A DNA stretch of 64,000 nt from Sphingobacterium sp. (GTDB taxonomy: Bacteria; Bacteroidota; Bacteroidia; Sphingobacteriales; Sphingobacteriaceae). The stretch spans positions 1 to 64,000 of the forward strand of contig JAQZAZ010000013.1 in the NCBI GenBank assembly GCA_029239355.1, in the 5' to 3' direction. Position 1 is the stretch's first letter; every line of letters begins with the position of its first letter. Of the stretch, positions 1-8,145 are shown in pieces. The notes under the pieces are model-generated. The model was not told the origin of the DNA and ran no database searches. It saw nothing but the letters and a program-made list of their open reading frames with translations. The position numbers were made by a program, and so were the translations under genes.

Positions 1-60
1 TTTGTCAAATTTATGCGACTATTTGATACGAATTACTATCATTTTAGTTACAATAATCCT

Positions 61-115
61 AACTGAACGGAAAGATTAGATATATTTGCAGTAGAATTAA
101 AAATCAACTGAACGG
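61..115 (+). promoter_or_regulatory. Candidate promoter and operator of the TetR gene
   Basis: TATATTTG at 81-88 matches the Bacteroidota -7 consensus TAnnTTTG. The ten-base direct repeat AACTGAACGG occurs at 61-70 and again at 106-115, one copy just upstream of the -7 element and one in the presumed leader. Such placement suits autorepression by the TetR protein that follows, but TetR operators are usually palindromic, so this is an inference. Confidence 0.35.
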
Positions 116-123
116 CATAGTAT

Positions 124-666
124 ATGAAAGAAAGTGTTTTGAGTAGAAAAGAGCGTATTATGAAAGAAGCGTTGTTGCTTTTTTCAGACCAAGGCTATAC
201 CAATACCTCTACCAAAACAATAGCACAGAACGCTGGGGTTTCTGAGGCGTTGATATTCAAACATTTTGGTAACAAGGACGCGCTTTTGGTCTATTTGATT
301 AAATCGGGCTACCGTAAAGTCCTCACCCATCACCGTGGAATGATGACTTACCGTGAACCAAAGGAGTTCCTGCGGACGATGATCAATCTACCCAACAAAC
401 TGGTTACCGCCGAACCCCTTTTCTGGAAATTACAGGAGCGTCTGTCGCACCATCCCTTTTCAAAACAACAGCACGAACTGTTCATGAAACCCGTGCAACC
501 AATTATTCATCGTGCCTTTAAAGATCTGAACTATGAAAATCCAGATCTCGAAACTCAATTTCTCTTGTTGATTATCGACAAGTTGTGGAAAAAGGAGGCA
601 ATCGGTGAGTTGGAAAACGTGATGGAACTGACGCTTTTCCTTGAGAAAAAATATAATTTGATTTAG
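124..666 (+). CDS. TetR/AcrR family transcriptional regulator
   Basis: This 180-aa protein has a TetR-type N-terminal helix-turn-helix at about residues 10-57, including the typical ALLLFSDQGY and KHFGNKDALL segments. The C-terminal two thirds is the variable ligand-binding and dimerisation region, whose ligand cannot be read from sequence. The ATG at 124 lies 9 bp after a repeated motif that may be its own operator. It stands alone on the plus strand: the next gene, a secreted GH3 enzyme, starts 303 bp later and has its own regulatory features, so the target is not obvious. Family assignment is firm; the specific role is unknown. Confidence 0.88.
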   Translation: MKESVLSRKERIMKEALLLFSDQGYTNTSTKTIAQNAGVSEALIFKHFGNKDALLVYLIKSGYRKVLTHHRGMMTYREPKEFLRTMINLPNKLVTAEPLFWKLQERLSHHPFSKQQHELFMKPVQPIIHRAFKDLNYENPDLETQFLLLIIDKLWKKEAIGELENVMELTLFLEKKYNLI

Positions 667-862
667 TATCTAGTATTGAGATTCTGGTTGATTAAGCTTA
701 TTGCAGATACCTAGCCTTCTCTCGTTACAACGAGTCTTGTTTACGCGTTGCTTTAGCGTTATCTTTCTTCTTCACTGCGATTATTAAAACCCAATGTCAG
801 AGGTATAGCTTGCTTCTCTTCCTATTAATTCGAGCATGCTGTTTCATACTGTCCTTAATGAA

Positions 863-882
863 TTGCGTCTTTATGCGTTTTT
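863..882 (-). promoter_or_regulatory. GCATAAA-N3-GCAT-type operator motif
   Basis: Read on the minus strand this is AAAAACGCATAAAGACGCAA. It contains GCATAAAGACGCAA, which matches motifs found before the SusC gene at 42.5 kb, the NamZ gene at 48.4 kb and the phosphoesterase gene at 55.2 kb. It lies about 95 bp upstream of the GH3 start. Its role as a shared operator is inferred from recurrence beside functionally related genes. Confidence 0.4.
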
Positions 883-913
883 ATATGAAATTGTTGCAAA
901 AACAATTTCATAT
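883..913. repeat. Perfect 13-bp inverted repeat with 5-nt loop
   Basis: The arms ATATGAAATTGTT (883-895) and AACAATTTCATAT (901-913) are exact reverse complements around the loop GCAAA. No T-tract follows, so it is not a standard terminator. It lies 57 bp before the GH3 start codon and directly adjoins the GCATAAA-type motif, which suggests a regulator-binding palindrome or a leader hairpin. Confidence 0.6.
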
Positions 914-969
914 TATCCAAAATAATAGCGTTATTAGTAATCTATTTAAGACATTATACAAACTAATTT

Positions 970-2676
970 ATGTTCAAAAAATTCAGTCTGGGCCTATTGG
1001 CATTGGCCGGTGCGCTATCCATTGCGAAAGCACAGGACAAGAAAGATTTTGTAAAATACATCAATTCCCAGCACGATTGGGTGGATGCCGTATTTAATAC
1101 GTTGACACCAAAGGAGAAAGTAGCACAGTTATTCCTCGTGCGGGCACATACTAATCTAGGTCAGAAGTATATTGATTCCGTTGCGCAGGTTATTCAGGAC
1201 GAGCATTTGGGTGGTCTTGTTGTTTTTCAGGGTGGTCCCGTGCGTCATGTGGACATGTTCAACCGCTATCAGTCTCTTTCTAAAGTACCTTTGATGATGA
1301 CGTTTGATGGTGAATGGGGGCTTGGTATGCGTATGCCGGATTCTACCTTATCCTTCCCTTACCAGATGACACTTGGCGCCGTGCAGGATAATCAATTGAT
1401 CTACCGCATGGGACGGGAGGTGGCAATGGACTTTCATCGCATCGGTATGCATTTCAATTTCGCACCAGATGTGGATATCAACAACAACCCAAAAAATCCA
1501 GTGATAGGGATTCGCTCTTTTGGCGATAATAAATACAATGTCACCCAAAAAGCAAAAGCCTATATGGACGGCATGGTGGATGGCGGTATACTGGCCTCCA
1601 TCAAACACTTTCCAGGACATGGTGATACAGACGTAGATTCACATTATGATCTCCCACAACTCCCTTTTGATAAAAAGAGACTTGACTCACTTGAAATGTA
1701 TCCTTTCAAAGAGCTTATTAAAGCAGGTGCCCCCGCAGTTATGGTTGCGCATATGAATATCCCCATCTTGGATGACACCCCCAACATGCCGTCTTCTATT
1801 TCTAAAAAAGTTGTTACCGACCTACTACGGAATGAGCTTGGTTTTAAGGGTTTGACGGTCACCGACGCCATGGATATGAAAGGTGTTAAAAAGTTTTTCC
1901 CGAACGGCGAAGCGGATGTACAGGCGATTATTGCGGGGCACGACCTACTGGAGGTTTCCGAGAATAGTAAACGGGCAATTGATCTTATCCTTAAAGCGAT
2001 CGAAGAAGGCCGTATTTCGCAAGCGGATATTGACGCAAGGGTGAAAAGAGTATTGGCGGCCAAACTATGGTTAGGATTGGATAAGTATCAGGCTACAGCC
2101 CAGCAAAACTTGTATGCCGATCTGCACAGGCCATCCGCCGTGCAGTTGATCGACGAACTTTCCAATGCAGCCATTACGGCACTCAATTCAACCGAAAAAT
2201 TGAAATCCTTCAACAAAGAGCTGCCTACTGCGATTATCAATATCGGTATTTCTGCCAATCAAACCTTTCAGAATGAACTGGCAACTGCATTGACCAACGA
2301 AACGCAATATTTTGTACCCGACAGCTTGAGTAAAGAAGACATGAAACGTCTTGTAAAAGAAATCAAGAAAAACAAACAATACATCATCGCAGTACACGAT
2401 ACCAGACTACGTCCGCGTCCAACAATGCAGTTAAATGAAAACGTGCAGGACTTAATAAAGAAGTTTGCGAAGAAATCCATTTTGACACTATTTACAAATG
2501 TATACGCCTTAGATGCTGTCGAAGCCTCGAAGAAAGCAAAGACCATATTGCTGGCGTATCAAAATGATGCTTTTATGCAGAAGGCTGCTGTCAAAACCAT
2601 CCTAGGGCAGAATATCGCGACAGGGAAATTGCCTGTGACCATCAACAAGAAATTCAAATACGGGCAAGGCAAATAG
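970..2676 (+). CDS. Secreted GH3 beta-N-acetylglucosaminidase, NagZ-like
   Basis: This 568-aa protein has a signal peptide ending near AKAQ (residues 18-21), then a GH3 N-terminal TIM barrel. The NagZ-type signature KHFPGHGDTDVDSH lies at about residues 212-225, and the nucleophile Asp is in TDAMDM near residue 299. NagZ enzymes remove GlcNAc from muropeptides or from GlcNAc-MurNAc after other cuts; here the signal peptide implies action outside the cytoplasm. Residues from about 400 to the end form a smaller C-terminal domain, without the beta-lactamase-like extension seen in some Bacteroidota relatives. The upstream region shares an operator-like motif with the peptidoglycan-related genes at 42-62 kb, so it may belong to the same regulon. 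Confidence 0.9.
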   Translation: MFKKFSLGLLALAGALSIAKAQDKKDFVKYINSQHDWVDAVFNTLTPKEKVAQLFLVRAHTNLGQKYIDSVAQVIQDEHLGGLVVFQGGPVRHVDMFNRYQSLSKVPLMMTFDGEWGLGMRMPDSTLSFPYQMTLGAVQDNQLIYRMGREVAMDFHRIGMHFNFAPDVDINNNPKNPVIGIRSFGDNKYNVTQKAKAYMDGMVDGGILASIKHFPGHGDTDVDSHYDLPQLPFDKKRLDSLEMYPFKELIKAGAPAVMVAHMNIPILDDTPNMPSSISKKVVTDLLRNELGFKGLTVTDAMDMKGVKKFFPNGEADVQAIIAGHDLLEVSENSKRAIDLILKAIEEGRISQADIDARVKRVLAAKLWLGLDKYQATAQQNLYADLHRPSAVQLIDELSNAAITALNSTEKLKSFNKELPTAIINIGISANQTFQNELATALTNETQYFVPDSLSKEDMKRLVKEIKKNKQYIIAVHDTRLRPRPTMQLNENVQDLIKKFAKKSILTLFTNVYALDAVEASKKAKTILLAYQNDAFMQKAAVKTILGQNIATGKLPVTINKKFKYGQGK

Positions 2677-2704
2677 ATTCGTTTTAAAATCACACTAAAT
2701 AAAA

Positions 2705-2755
2705 GAGCCTCCTAGATAGCTAAGCTGACAACAGCTGCGATTTGGGAGGTTTTTT
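2705..2755. terminator. Bidirectional intrinsic terminator
   Basis: CCTCC at 2708-2712 pairs with GGAGG at 2745-2749; the stem can be extended by A-T and G-T pairs because AAAAGAG precedes it and TTTTTT follows it. An inner AGCT/AGCT stem is possible. It sits between the convergent GH3 and family-10 hydrolase genes and could stop both. Confidence 0.6.
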
Positions 2756-2759
2756 GCAA

Positions 2760-4310
2760 TTATTGGGTATCTTCATTTGCCTGTCGACTATCTGAAGGGC
2801 GGCTTTCATTTTTCATGCGGTCTATCGCTGTGACGACATATTTATACTGTTGATGCTGTTTGATATCATCGTCTGTGTACTGAAGTTTACCGGCATCGTA
2901 GGTGATAAAAATGATTTTTCCAGGGTCCTTGATGTTAACACGTTCGCCCACCGCAAAGCGGTAAACGACATAACCATAGGCTGATTCACCATCGCTCGCT
3001 GCATCCGGTTTCTGCCAAAAAAGCGTGTTCATTTTCCCGTTACCGGATGGTTTTACCAGTAAGCCGAAAGGAGCATTGGGTGGAATGCTATCCAGCCAGG
3101 GCATTGTCGGGGGAAGAGCAGGTGTACGATACAGGTCATTGCGCATAGAGTCTTGCAGTCCAACCAAATTGTCGGTAAGGGATCTGGAACTGAAATATAT
3201 ACTACCCGCTACATCATGTTCCTCCCTTAGATGGCGTACCTGTCGTGGAATCTGGCTTTTGTCGGTCCATCCGGACTTATGTTCTGTTACCCGGTAAGCA
3301 CCATGCCCGACATAAAAATGCCGTCCATAGGTATGCTGCTGCCACCAGGATACCAGCACCTCATACGCCGCAGCACGGTTTTTAAATGGAAAATAAATCT
3401 GTGGATTGATGTAGTCGATCCAGCCTTCCTGCATCCATTTTACCCCATCCGCATACAGCTCCCGATAAGCACTTAGTCCGCGAGTTTCCGAACCCATATG
3501 ATTATTTTCTTTGTTGTCCCATACACCACATGGACTGATGCCATATTTGACATAAGGCTTTACTCTTTTGATGGCGATGCCAAGATCGCGCACAAGCATG
3601 TTCACATTATTGCGCCGCCAGTCTTCAATATTTTCAATTCCATTATTGTATCGAGCAAAGGTCAATTGATCCGGTACGGATGTATTCCGGCTGTCTGGAT
3701 AAGGATAAAAATAGTCGTCAAAATGAATACCATCGACATCATAATTTTTGACCACGTCCATAATGACATTGATGATATATTTACGGACATCAGGTAGCCC
3801 GGGGTTGAAAAGCTTTTTCCCGGCATACGTAAAAAACCATTCGGGATGGCGCTTGGTAATATGATCATCTGAAAAATGAGCAGGATTCAACGTTGTTGAA
3901 GCGCGATAAGGATTGAACCAGGCATGCAATTCCATTCCTCTTTTGTGTGCTTCCTCAATGGCAAATTGCAAAGGGTCATAAAATGGTGTCGGGGCCTGAC
4001 CTTGTTTTCCGGTTAAATATCGGCTCCAGGGCTCCCGGCTTTTTGCATAAAATGCGTCTGCAGCAGGCCGTACCTGTAGGATGATCGCATTTAAGCCAGC
4101 ACTTCGATGTTGGTCCAGCAGGTCGATAAATTCCTGCTTTTGCAACGATACATTGTTGTTCGCTTTGACAGAGGGCCAGTCGATATTGCCTATGGTGGCA
4201 ACCCATACGCCACGAAACTCCCGTTTAGGTAGCTGTTGGGAATATGTTCTTATTGAAAATAAACAGATAAAAAAGGCAAAAAAAGAATATAAAAATGTTT
4301 TTCCCGTCAT
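2760..4310 (-). CDS. Family 10 glycosyl hydrolase (GHL10, DigH/YngK-like)
   Basis: This protein has about 516 residues from the ATG at 4310, chosen because MTGKTFLYSFFAFF begins a signal peptide; the longer frame to 4331 adds residues that do not fit. The body matches the DUF187/GHL10 family: FRGVWVATIGNIDWPS near the start, then HAWFNPYRAS and the acidic motif DGIHFDDYFYPYP, followed by a C-terminal fibronectin-like portion with a FWQKP and YVVYRF pattern. E. coli DigH of this family cleaves denuded peptidoglycan glycan strands. A paralogue lies at 39443-41065 next to nagA. Exact substrate here is inferred. Confidence 0.88.
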   Translation of the reverse strand: MTGKTFLYSFFAFFICLFSIRTYSQQLPKREFRGVWVATIGNIDWPSVKANNNVSLQKQEFIDLLDQHRSAGLNAIILQVRPAADAFYAKSREPWSRYLTGKQGQAPTPFYDPLQFAIEEAHKRGMELHAWFNPYRASTTLNPAHFSDDHITKRHPEWFFTYAGKKLFNPGLPDVRKYIINVIMDVVKNYDVDGIHFDDYFYPYPDSRNTSVPDQLTFARYNNGIENIEDWRRNNVNMLVRDLGIAIKRVKPYVKYGISPCGVWDNKENNHMGSETRGLSAYRELYADGVKWMQEGWIDYINPQIYFPFKNRAAAYEVLVSWWQQHTYGRHFYVGHGAYRVTEHKSGWTDKSQIPRQVRHLREEHDVAGSIYFSSRSLTDNLVGLQDSMRNDLYRTPALPPTMPWLDSIPPNAPFGLLVKPSGNGKMNTLFWQKPDAASDGESAYGYVVYRFAVGERVNIKDPGKIIFITYDAGKLQYTDDDIKQHQQYKYVVTAIDRMKNESRPSDSRQANEDTQ

Positions 4311-4524
4311 GCTATAAATTGTAGCCAACAAAGATAGGGAAGCATTTCTTACTTTTTCCCTAAAAAATGTAAGATGTTTGTTGGATACTTGTTAAAAGAA
4401 TGTCAGCTTAGTTCTCAAAATGATAATAATGCAAATACAGTAACAATGTATACTTATTTGTGCTAATTTAGATGCGGTTTTCACAAAAGCAATGGAAAGC
4501 GAGCTAACCGCAATAATTAAGATA

Positions 4525-5952
4525 ATGAGCAAAGAACAAATATCCGTTTTTGATATGTTTAAGATCGGTATCGGACCATCCAGTTCGCATACCTTAGGCC
4601 CTTGGCGTGCAGCCCAGCAGTTTACGCGTGTCCTTCAGACGAAAGGAGTATTGAATGAAGTGGAACAGGTCAAGATTTTGCTTTATGGATCTTTAGCCAA
4701 AACAGGAGCTGGGCACGGTACGGATATCGCTGTATTGCTTGGGCTGAGTGGGGATGATCCGGTTACCTTCGATGTCGATCGCGTAACACCGAAGGTGGCG
4801 CATATCAAAGCCGTTAGTGAACTTGACGTTGCCGGCCAACGGACGGTCTCATTCTCCTATCAAGAAGATCTTCTTTTTTTATATACCGAAAGTTTGCCGT
4901 TCCATCCAAATGCTGTCACATTTCAGGCTTTCCTATCAAGTGGTAAAGCCATTACCGAAACCTATTATTCTATAGGTGGTGGTTTTGTTGTTCAAGAAAA
5001 TGATACCGAAAGCGTCCTGTCCGAAGTTGATCTTCCTTTCCCGGTAGACACGGCCCAGGAGCTGCTGCATTGGACTATGAAAACGGGGCTGAAAATATCG
5101 GAGCTTGTTCTTGAGAATGAGTGCGCCTGGCGCGAGGAAAGTGAGACCGTTGCAGGTGTGTTGAACATCTATAAGACGATTTATGAGTGCATCTATCGCG
5201 GTTGTCATACGGGAGGAACATTACCCGGAGGTTTGAATGTAGAGCGCCGAGCAGCTAAACTAAATAAAAAATTGATGCAGGGACGCAACTACCAAGATTA
5301 TGAATCTTGGGTTACAGCGATTCGTGAAGGAGGACAAAATTTTCAATATATCCTGGATTGGGTCAGTTGTTTTGCCCTGGCGGTCAATGAAGAAAATGCG
5401 TCCTTTGGTCGTGTTGTTACTGCGCCAACGAATGGTGCCTCAGGTGTGATACCGGCTGTTTTACAGTATTTTATTACTTTCCATGATGGCATGCGAGAAC
5501 ATAAAATTGTCCAATTTATTCTGACAGCTTCGGAAATCGGATCCATCTTCAAAAAGAATGCAACGATTTCTGCCGCCATGGGTGGTTGCCAAGCGGAAAT
5601 TGGTGTGTCCTCGGCAATGGCTGCCGGAGCATTGACAGAGGTGCTTGGCGGATCACAGCGCCAGGTTCTGATGGCTGCAGAGATCGCGATGGAACACCAT
5701 CTTGGATTGACCTGCGACCCGATCGGGGGGCTGGTACAGATCCCCTGTATCGAACGTAATACCATGGGAGCGATAAAGGCTATCACCGCAGCTCAACTGG
5801 CTTTACAGTCCAATCCTGATAAAGCGAAAGTAAGCTTGGACACTGTTGTCAAAACCATGTGGGAGACGGCATTGGATATGAATGTTAAATACAAAGAAAC
5901 GGCAGATGGAGGACTAGCCGTAAATATTCCGTTAAGCTTACCGGAATGTTAG
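4525..5952 (+). CDS. sdaA: L-serine ammonia-lyase, iron-sulfur type
   Basis: This is a single-chain serine dehydratase of about 475 residues that converts L-serine to pyruvate and ammonia in the cytoplasm. The ATG at 4525 is preferred over 4492 because the family starts right before the [10 protein letters not shown] segment. The N-terminal domain has [13 protein letters not shown]; the C-terminal catalytic domain has [16 protein letters not shown] and IPCIERN, whose cysteines are the expected [4Fe-4S] ligands. It is divergent from the family-10 hydrolase upstream, with a 214-bp shared control region. The product call is secure. Confidence 0.95.
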   Translation: MSKEQISVFDMFKIGIGPSSSHTLGPWRAAQQFTRVLQTKGVLNEVEQVKILLYGSLAKTGAGHGTDIAVLLGLSGDDPVTFDVDRVTPKVAHIKAVSELDVAGQRTVSFSYQEDLLFLYTESLPFHPNAVTFQAFLSSGKAITETYYSIGGGFVVQENDTESVLSEVDLPFPVDTAQELLHWTMKTGLKISELVLENECAWREESETVAGVLNIYKTIYECIYRGCHTGGTLPGGLNVERRAAKLNKKLMQGRNYQDYESWVTAIREGGQNFQYILDWVSCFALAVNEENASFGRVVTAPTNGASGVIPAVLQYFITFHDGMREHKIVQFILTASEIGSIFKKNATISAAMGGCQAEIGVSSAMAAGALTEVLGGSQRQVLMAAEIAMEHHLGLTCDPIGGLVQIPCIERNTMGAIKAITAAQLALQSNPDKAKVSLDTVVKTMWETALDMNVKYKETADGGLAVNIPLSLPEC

Positions 5953-5960
5953 GAGTCTTA

Positions 5961-5988
5961 TTGAATTTTTCTGTTTTTTGTATCTTTG
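5961..5988 (+). promoter_or_regulatory. Candidate Bacteroidota promoter for the metallo-hydrolase
   Basis: TATCTTTG at 5981-5988 fits TAnnTTTG, with a TTG at 5961-5963 at about the right distance for a -33 element. It lies 42 bp upstream of the ATG at 6030 and begins just after the sdaA stop codon. Confidence 0.5.
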
Positions 5989-6029
5989 ACGCTGTTGAAT
6001 ATAAATCGCTTATAAATTAATACAGGCAA

Positions 6030-6818
6030 ATGAAATATTGTGCGATAGCTTCCGGTAGTAATGGGAATTGTTATTATATAGCCAAAGATGATTCGGCCAT
6101 CCTGATTGATGCCGGTATCAATAGTAAGCATATCCATCTCCGGATGTATAATTTAGGGATTATACCTACGCAGGTCAAAGCAATTTTCATTACGCACGAG
6201 CACTCGGATCATATCCGTGGATTGTCTGTCTTCGCCAAAAAATACAATTTACCGGTGTATATCACCAAAGGAAGTTATGATGGATCCCGGCTGCATTTGC
6301 CTTCGCACTTGGTGCATATCATCGCACCCAATGAAGAAGTTGAAATAGGAGGACTTAAAATTTATGGAATTCCCAAATACCATGATGCAAAGGAACCCTG
6401 TAGTTTTCTTGTTTCGGATGGTATCCATAATATTGGCGTGTTGACCGACATTGGACGGCCTTGTGAAAATGTGCAACAGGTTATACAACATTCGGATATC
6501 CTTTTGTTGGAGTCCAATTATGACGAGGATATGCTACGTAATGGGCGGTACTCCTATTTTTTGAAAAATAGGATTAGTAGCGGGTGGGGACATCTTTCCA
6601 ACCGCATTGCTGTTGAACTGTTTAATCAATATAGAACAGATCGCCTCAAACACCTAATCTTAACACACCTCTCCGGTGAAAATAATACTGTAGACCTTGT
6701 TCATGCTATATTTGAGCCCCATTGTGAAAATATTAAGCTTCATGTTGCTACACGCTATCAGGAAACAGAATTATTTGATATTGCTCACATTAACAGTGCG
6801 GAAGTAATTTTTTCCTGA
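6030..6818 (+). CDS. MBL-fold metallo-hydrolase, YycJ/WalJ-like
   Basis: This 262-aa cytoplasmic protein has the metallo-beta-lactamase fold. The metal-binding motif HEHSDHIRG lies at about residues 56-64, followed by further ligands near KYHDAKEPC, TDIG and the C-terminal HLSGENN segment. The arrangement, with a short N-terminal CAIASGSNGNCYYI segment, fits the YycJ/WalJ group, putative nucleases with a DNA-related role in Firmicutes. Its function in Bacteroidota is not established. It has its own promoter-like sequence and no partner gene close by. Confidence 0.85.
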   Translation: MKYCAIASGSNGNCYYIAKDDSAILIDAGINSKHIHLRMYNLGIIPTQVKAIFITHEHSDHIRGLSVFAKKYNLPVYITKGSYDGSRLHLPSHLVHIIAPNEEVEIGGLKIYGIPKYHDAKEPCSFLVSDGIHNIGVLTDIGRPCENVQQVIQHSDILLLESNYDEDMLRNGRYSYFLKNRISSGWGHLSNRIAVELFNQYRTDRLKHLILTHLSGENNTVDLVHAIFEPHCENIKLHVATRYQETELFDIAHINSAEVIFS

Positions 6819-7024
6819 TCGTCTTTACGATGCGTTTATCGCAATACTTTACACCTCCTTTCTTTCCAGATCCTTGGCTAAGTGGATATCTATTTTGTTC
6901 AAAATAGCTGAAAATAAGATTATTATGCTTCTTTTTTGTGATTCTTGTATGCGCGGTGATAATGGCCAAAAGAAATTAAATCTGAGGTAAATCTACGCCA
7001 TGAAGCGAAAAATGTAAAATATCC

Positions 7025-7054
7025 TTGATATCCAAAGAATTCCTTTTATATTTG
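7025..7054 (+). promoter_or_regulatory. Candidate promoter of the DUF4198/TonB receptor operon
   Basis: TTG at 7025-7027 is followed after 19 bp by TATATTTG at 7047-7054, matching the Bacteroidota -33/-7 arrangement. The start codon is about 280 bp downstream, so the leader would be long. Confidence 0.45.
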
Positions 7055-7120
7055 CTCTGTTTTTAATCAGTCTAAATAGTTTTAGATTGGTAAAATACGG
7101 TATTTAGACAAAAATATTAT

Positions 7121-7142
7121 GTGATAGATTGCAATCTGTCAC
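7121..7142. promoter_or_regulatory. 22-bp near-perfect palindrome, candidate operator
   Basis: GTGATAGATTG and CAATCTGTCAC are reverse complements apart from one position. The site lies about 65 bp downstream of the promoter candidate and 195 bp upstream of the DUF4198 start, so it could be a repressor site for the metal uptake operon. Confidence 0.45.
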
Positions 7143-7336
7143 GTAGCAAAAATCTACAGACTGCGACAATTGGCTGTAGTTGACCGAAGCAGAAAGTTGT
7201 GGCAGTCACCGTGGAAAAAGGATATGGAAGGGTCTACAAGATGCGAACTTTAATGGTTTTAATTTTTAAGGTTTGTTTTTGGCGGGTAAAATCCTTCCTA
7301 ATAAGTTTCAATACTATACGCATCAATCAATATAAT

Positions 7337-8053
7337 ATGAAAATTTTAGTTTCGCTTTTTACATTTCTTACAGTACTATTTTACTGTAACAGCAGTTATG
7401 CTCACGCGCTTTGGATCGAATCAGCGCCCTACGGTACTGTTAATCAATCGCATGAAGTAAAGGTCTATTATGGTGAATATGTGACCAACGAACGAGATGA
7501 TATCGAAAAATGGTATTCAGATGTAAAGGATTTTAAACTGTTGTTACATGTACCCGGAAAAGCGCCTGTTCAGGTACAGTTGACCAATAAAGGGGATCAT
7601 TTTGCTGGTTCATTCCAACCGACCGAACAGGGGACTTATTTTTTATCTGTTGTAAAAGCACCTAAAGATCTAGGTGGTCAAACCAAATATGAGTTTTCCT
7701 CTTTAATGCCTGTTATTGTTGGTAAATCAGGCAAATTAGACTATAGTGCTGTAAAAAATCCCTTACAGGTAGAGTTGCTGAATTCAATTAATGCAAAAAA
7801 AGGTGCTAGTCTACAGGCAAAGATAACCAGCGCAGGGAAAGTTGTTCCAAATGCCAAAGTATCTGTTTTTTCATCCACGGGATGGGGTAAAGAATTTGTA
7901 GCTGATGCCAATGGTGTGGTTACATTCGAGGCACTTTGGTCAGGTCCTTATGTGCTCGAAGCAAGTACTTTCGTGGAAAAAGCAGGTGAGCATGAAGGAA
8001 AACCTTACGCATCATCTTGGCAGGGAAGCACAACATTTTTGCAAGTAAAATAA
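7337..8053 (+). CDS. DUF4198 family secreted protein
   Basis: This protein has 238 residues from the ATG at 7337, where MKILVSLFTFLTVLF opens a clear signal peptide ending before AHALWIE. The mature part begins with the histidine-bearing AHALWIES motif typical of DUF4198 proteins, which are periplasmic or exported and often sit beside metal transporters and TonB receptors. The second half, from about residue 150, looks like an immunoglobulin-like carboxypeptidase-regulatory fold (AKVSVFSSTG, ANGVVTFEALWSGPYVLEAS). It precedes a siderophore-type receptor by 92 bp. A metal-binding or delivery role is likely, but the metal is unknown. Confidence 0.8.
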   Translation: MKILVSLFTFLTVLFYCNSSYAHALWIESAPYGTVNQSHEVKVYYGEYVTNERDDIEKWYSDVKDFKLLLHVPGKAPVQVQLTNKGDHFAGSFQPTEQGTYFLSVVKAPKDLGGQTKYEFSSLMPVIVGKSGKLDYSAVKNPLQVELLNSINAKKGASLQAKITSAGKVVPNAKVSVFSSTGWGKEFVADANGVVTFEALWSGPYVLEASTFVEKAGEHEGKPYASSWQGSTTFLQVK

Positions 8054-8075
8054 ATCGTTGATACCTACAACTTAG

Positions 8076-8114
8076 ATGGATTCATTTTAAATCCCAAATT
8101 CAAAATGAATCCAT
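8076..8114. terminator. 13-bp hairpin between DUF4198 and the TonB receptor
   Basis: ATGGATTCATTTT (8076-8088) pairs perfectly with AAAATGAATCCAT (8102-8114). Only TTCTTTATTAC follows, so termination would be partial. It may act as a weak terminator, attenuator or RNA-stabilising hairpin that sets the receptor level relative to DUF4198. Confidence 0.45.
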
Positions 8115-8145
8115 TCTTTATTACATATCTACTAGTAAAACATTT

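Larger units (their letters stand above)
667..969. other. Intergenic region before the GH3 gene
   Basis: No convincing gene is present. An ATG-initiated frame from 810 runs out of frame into the GH3 gene and has no protein-like features. The stretch holds a small palindrome CTCGTT-AC-AACGAG at 721-734, a GCATAAA-type motif at 863-882 and a perfect hairpin at 883-913, so it is probably the control region of the GH3 gene. Confidence 0.5.
6819..7336. other. Long intergenic leader before the DUF4198 gene
   Basis: No gene was recognised. A frame open from 7199 is in phase with the DUF4198 gene but its first 46 residues lack a signal peptide start, so it is probably leader. The region contains a promoter candidate at 7025-7054 and a 22-bp near-palindrome at 7121-7142. 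I found no match to a cobalamin, TPP or other riboswitch that I can recognise. Confidence 0.5.

Noticed and set aside
810-1097. Open frame of 95 codons before and into the GH3 gene
   Set aside because: It overlaps the GH3 signal peptide in another frame, spans a hairpin and motif region, and has no domain-like composition.
6819-7336. Riboswitch before the DUF4198/TonB receptor operon
   Set aside because: I looked for cobalamin and TPP conserved boxes by eye and found no match, so I report only the palindrome and long leader.
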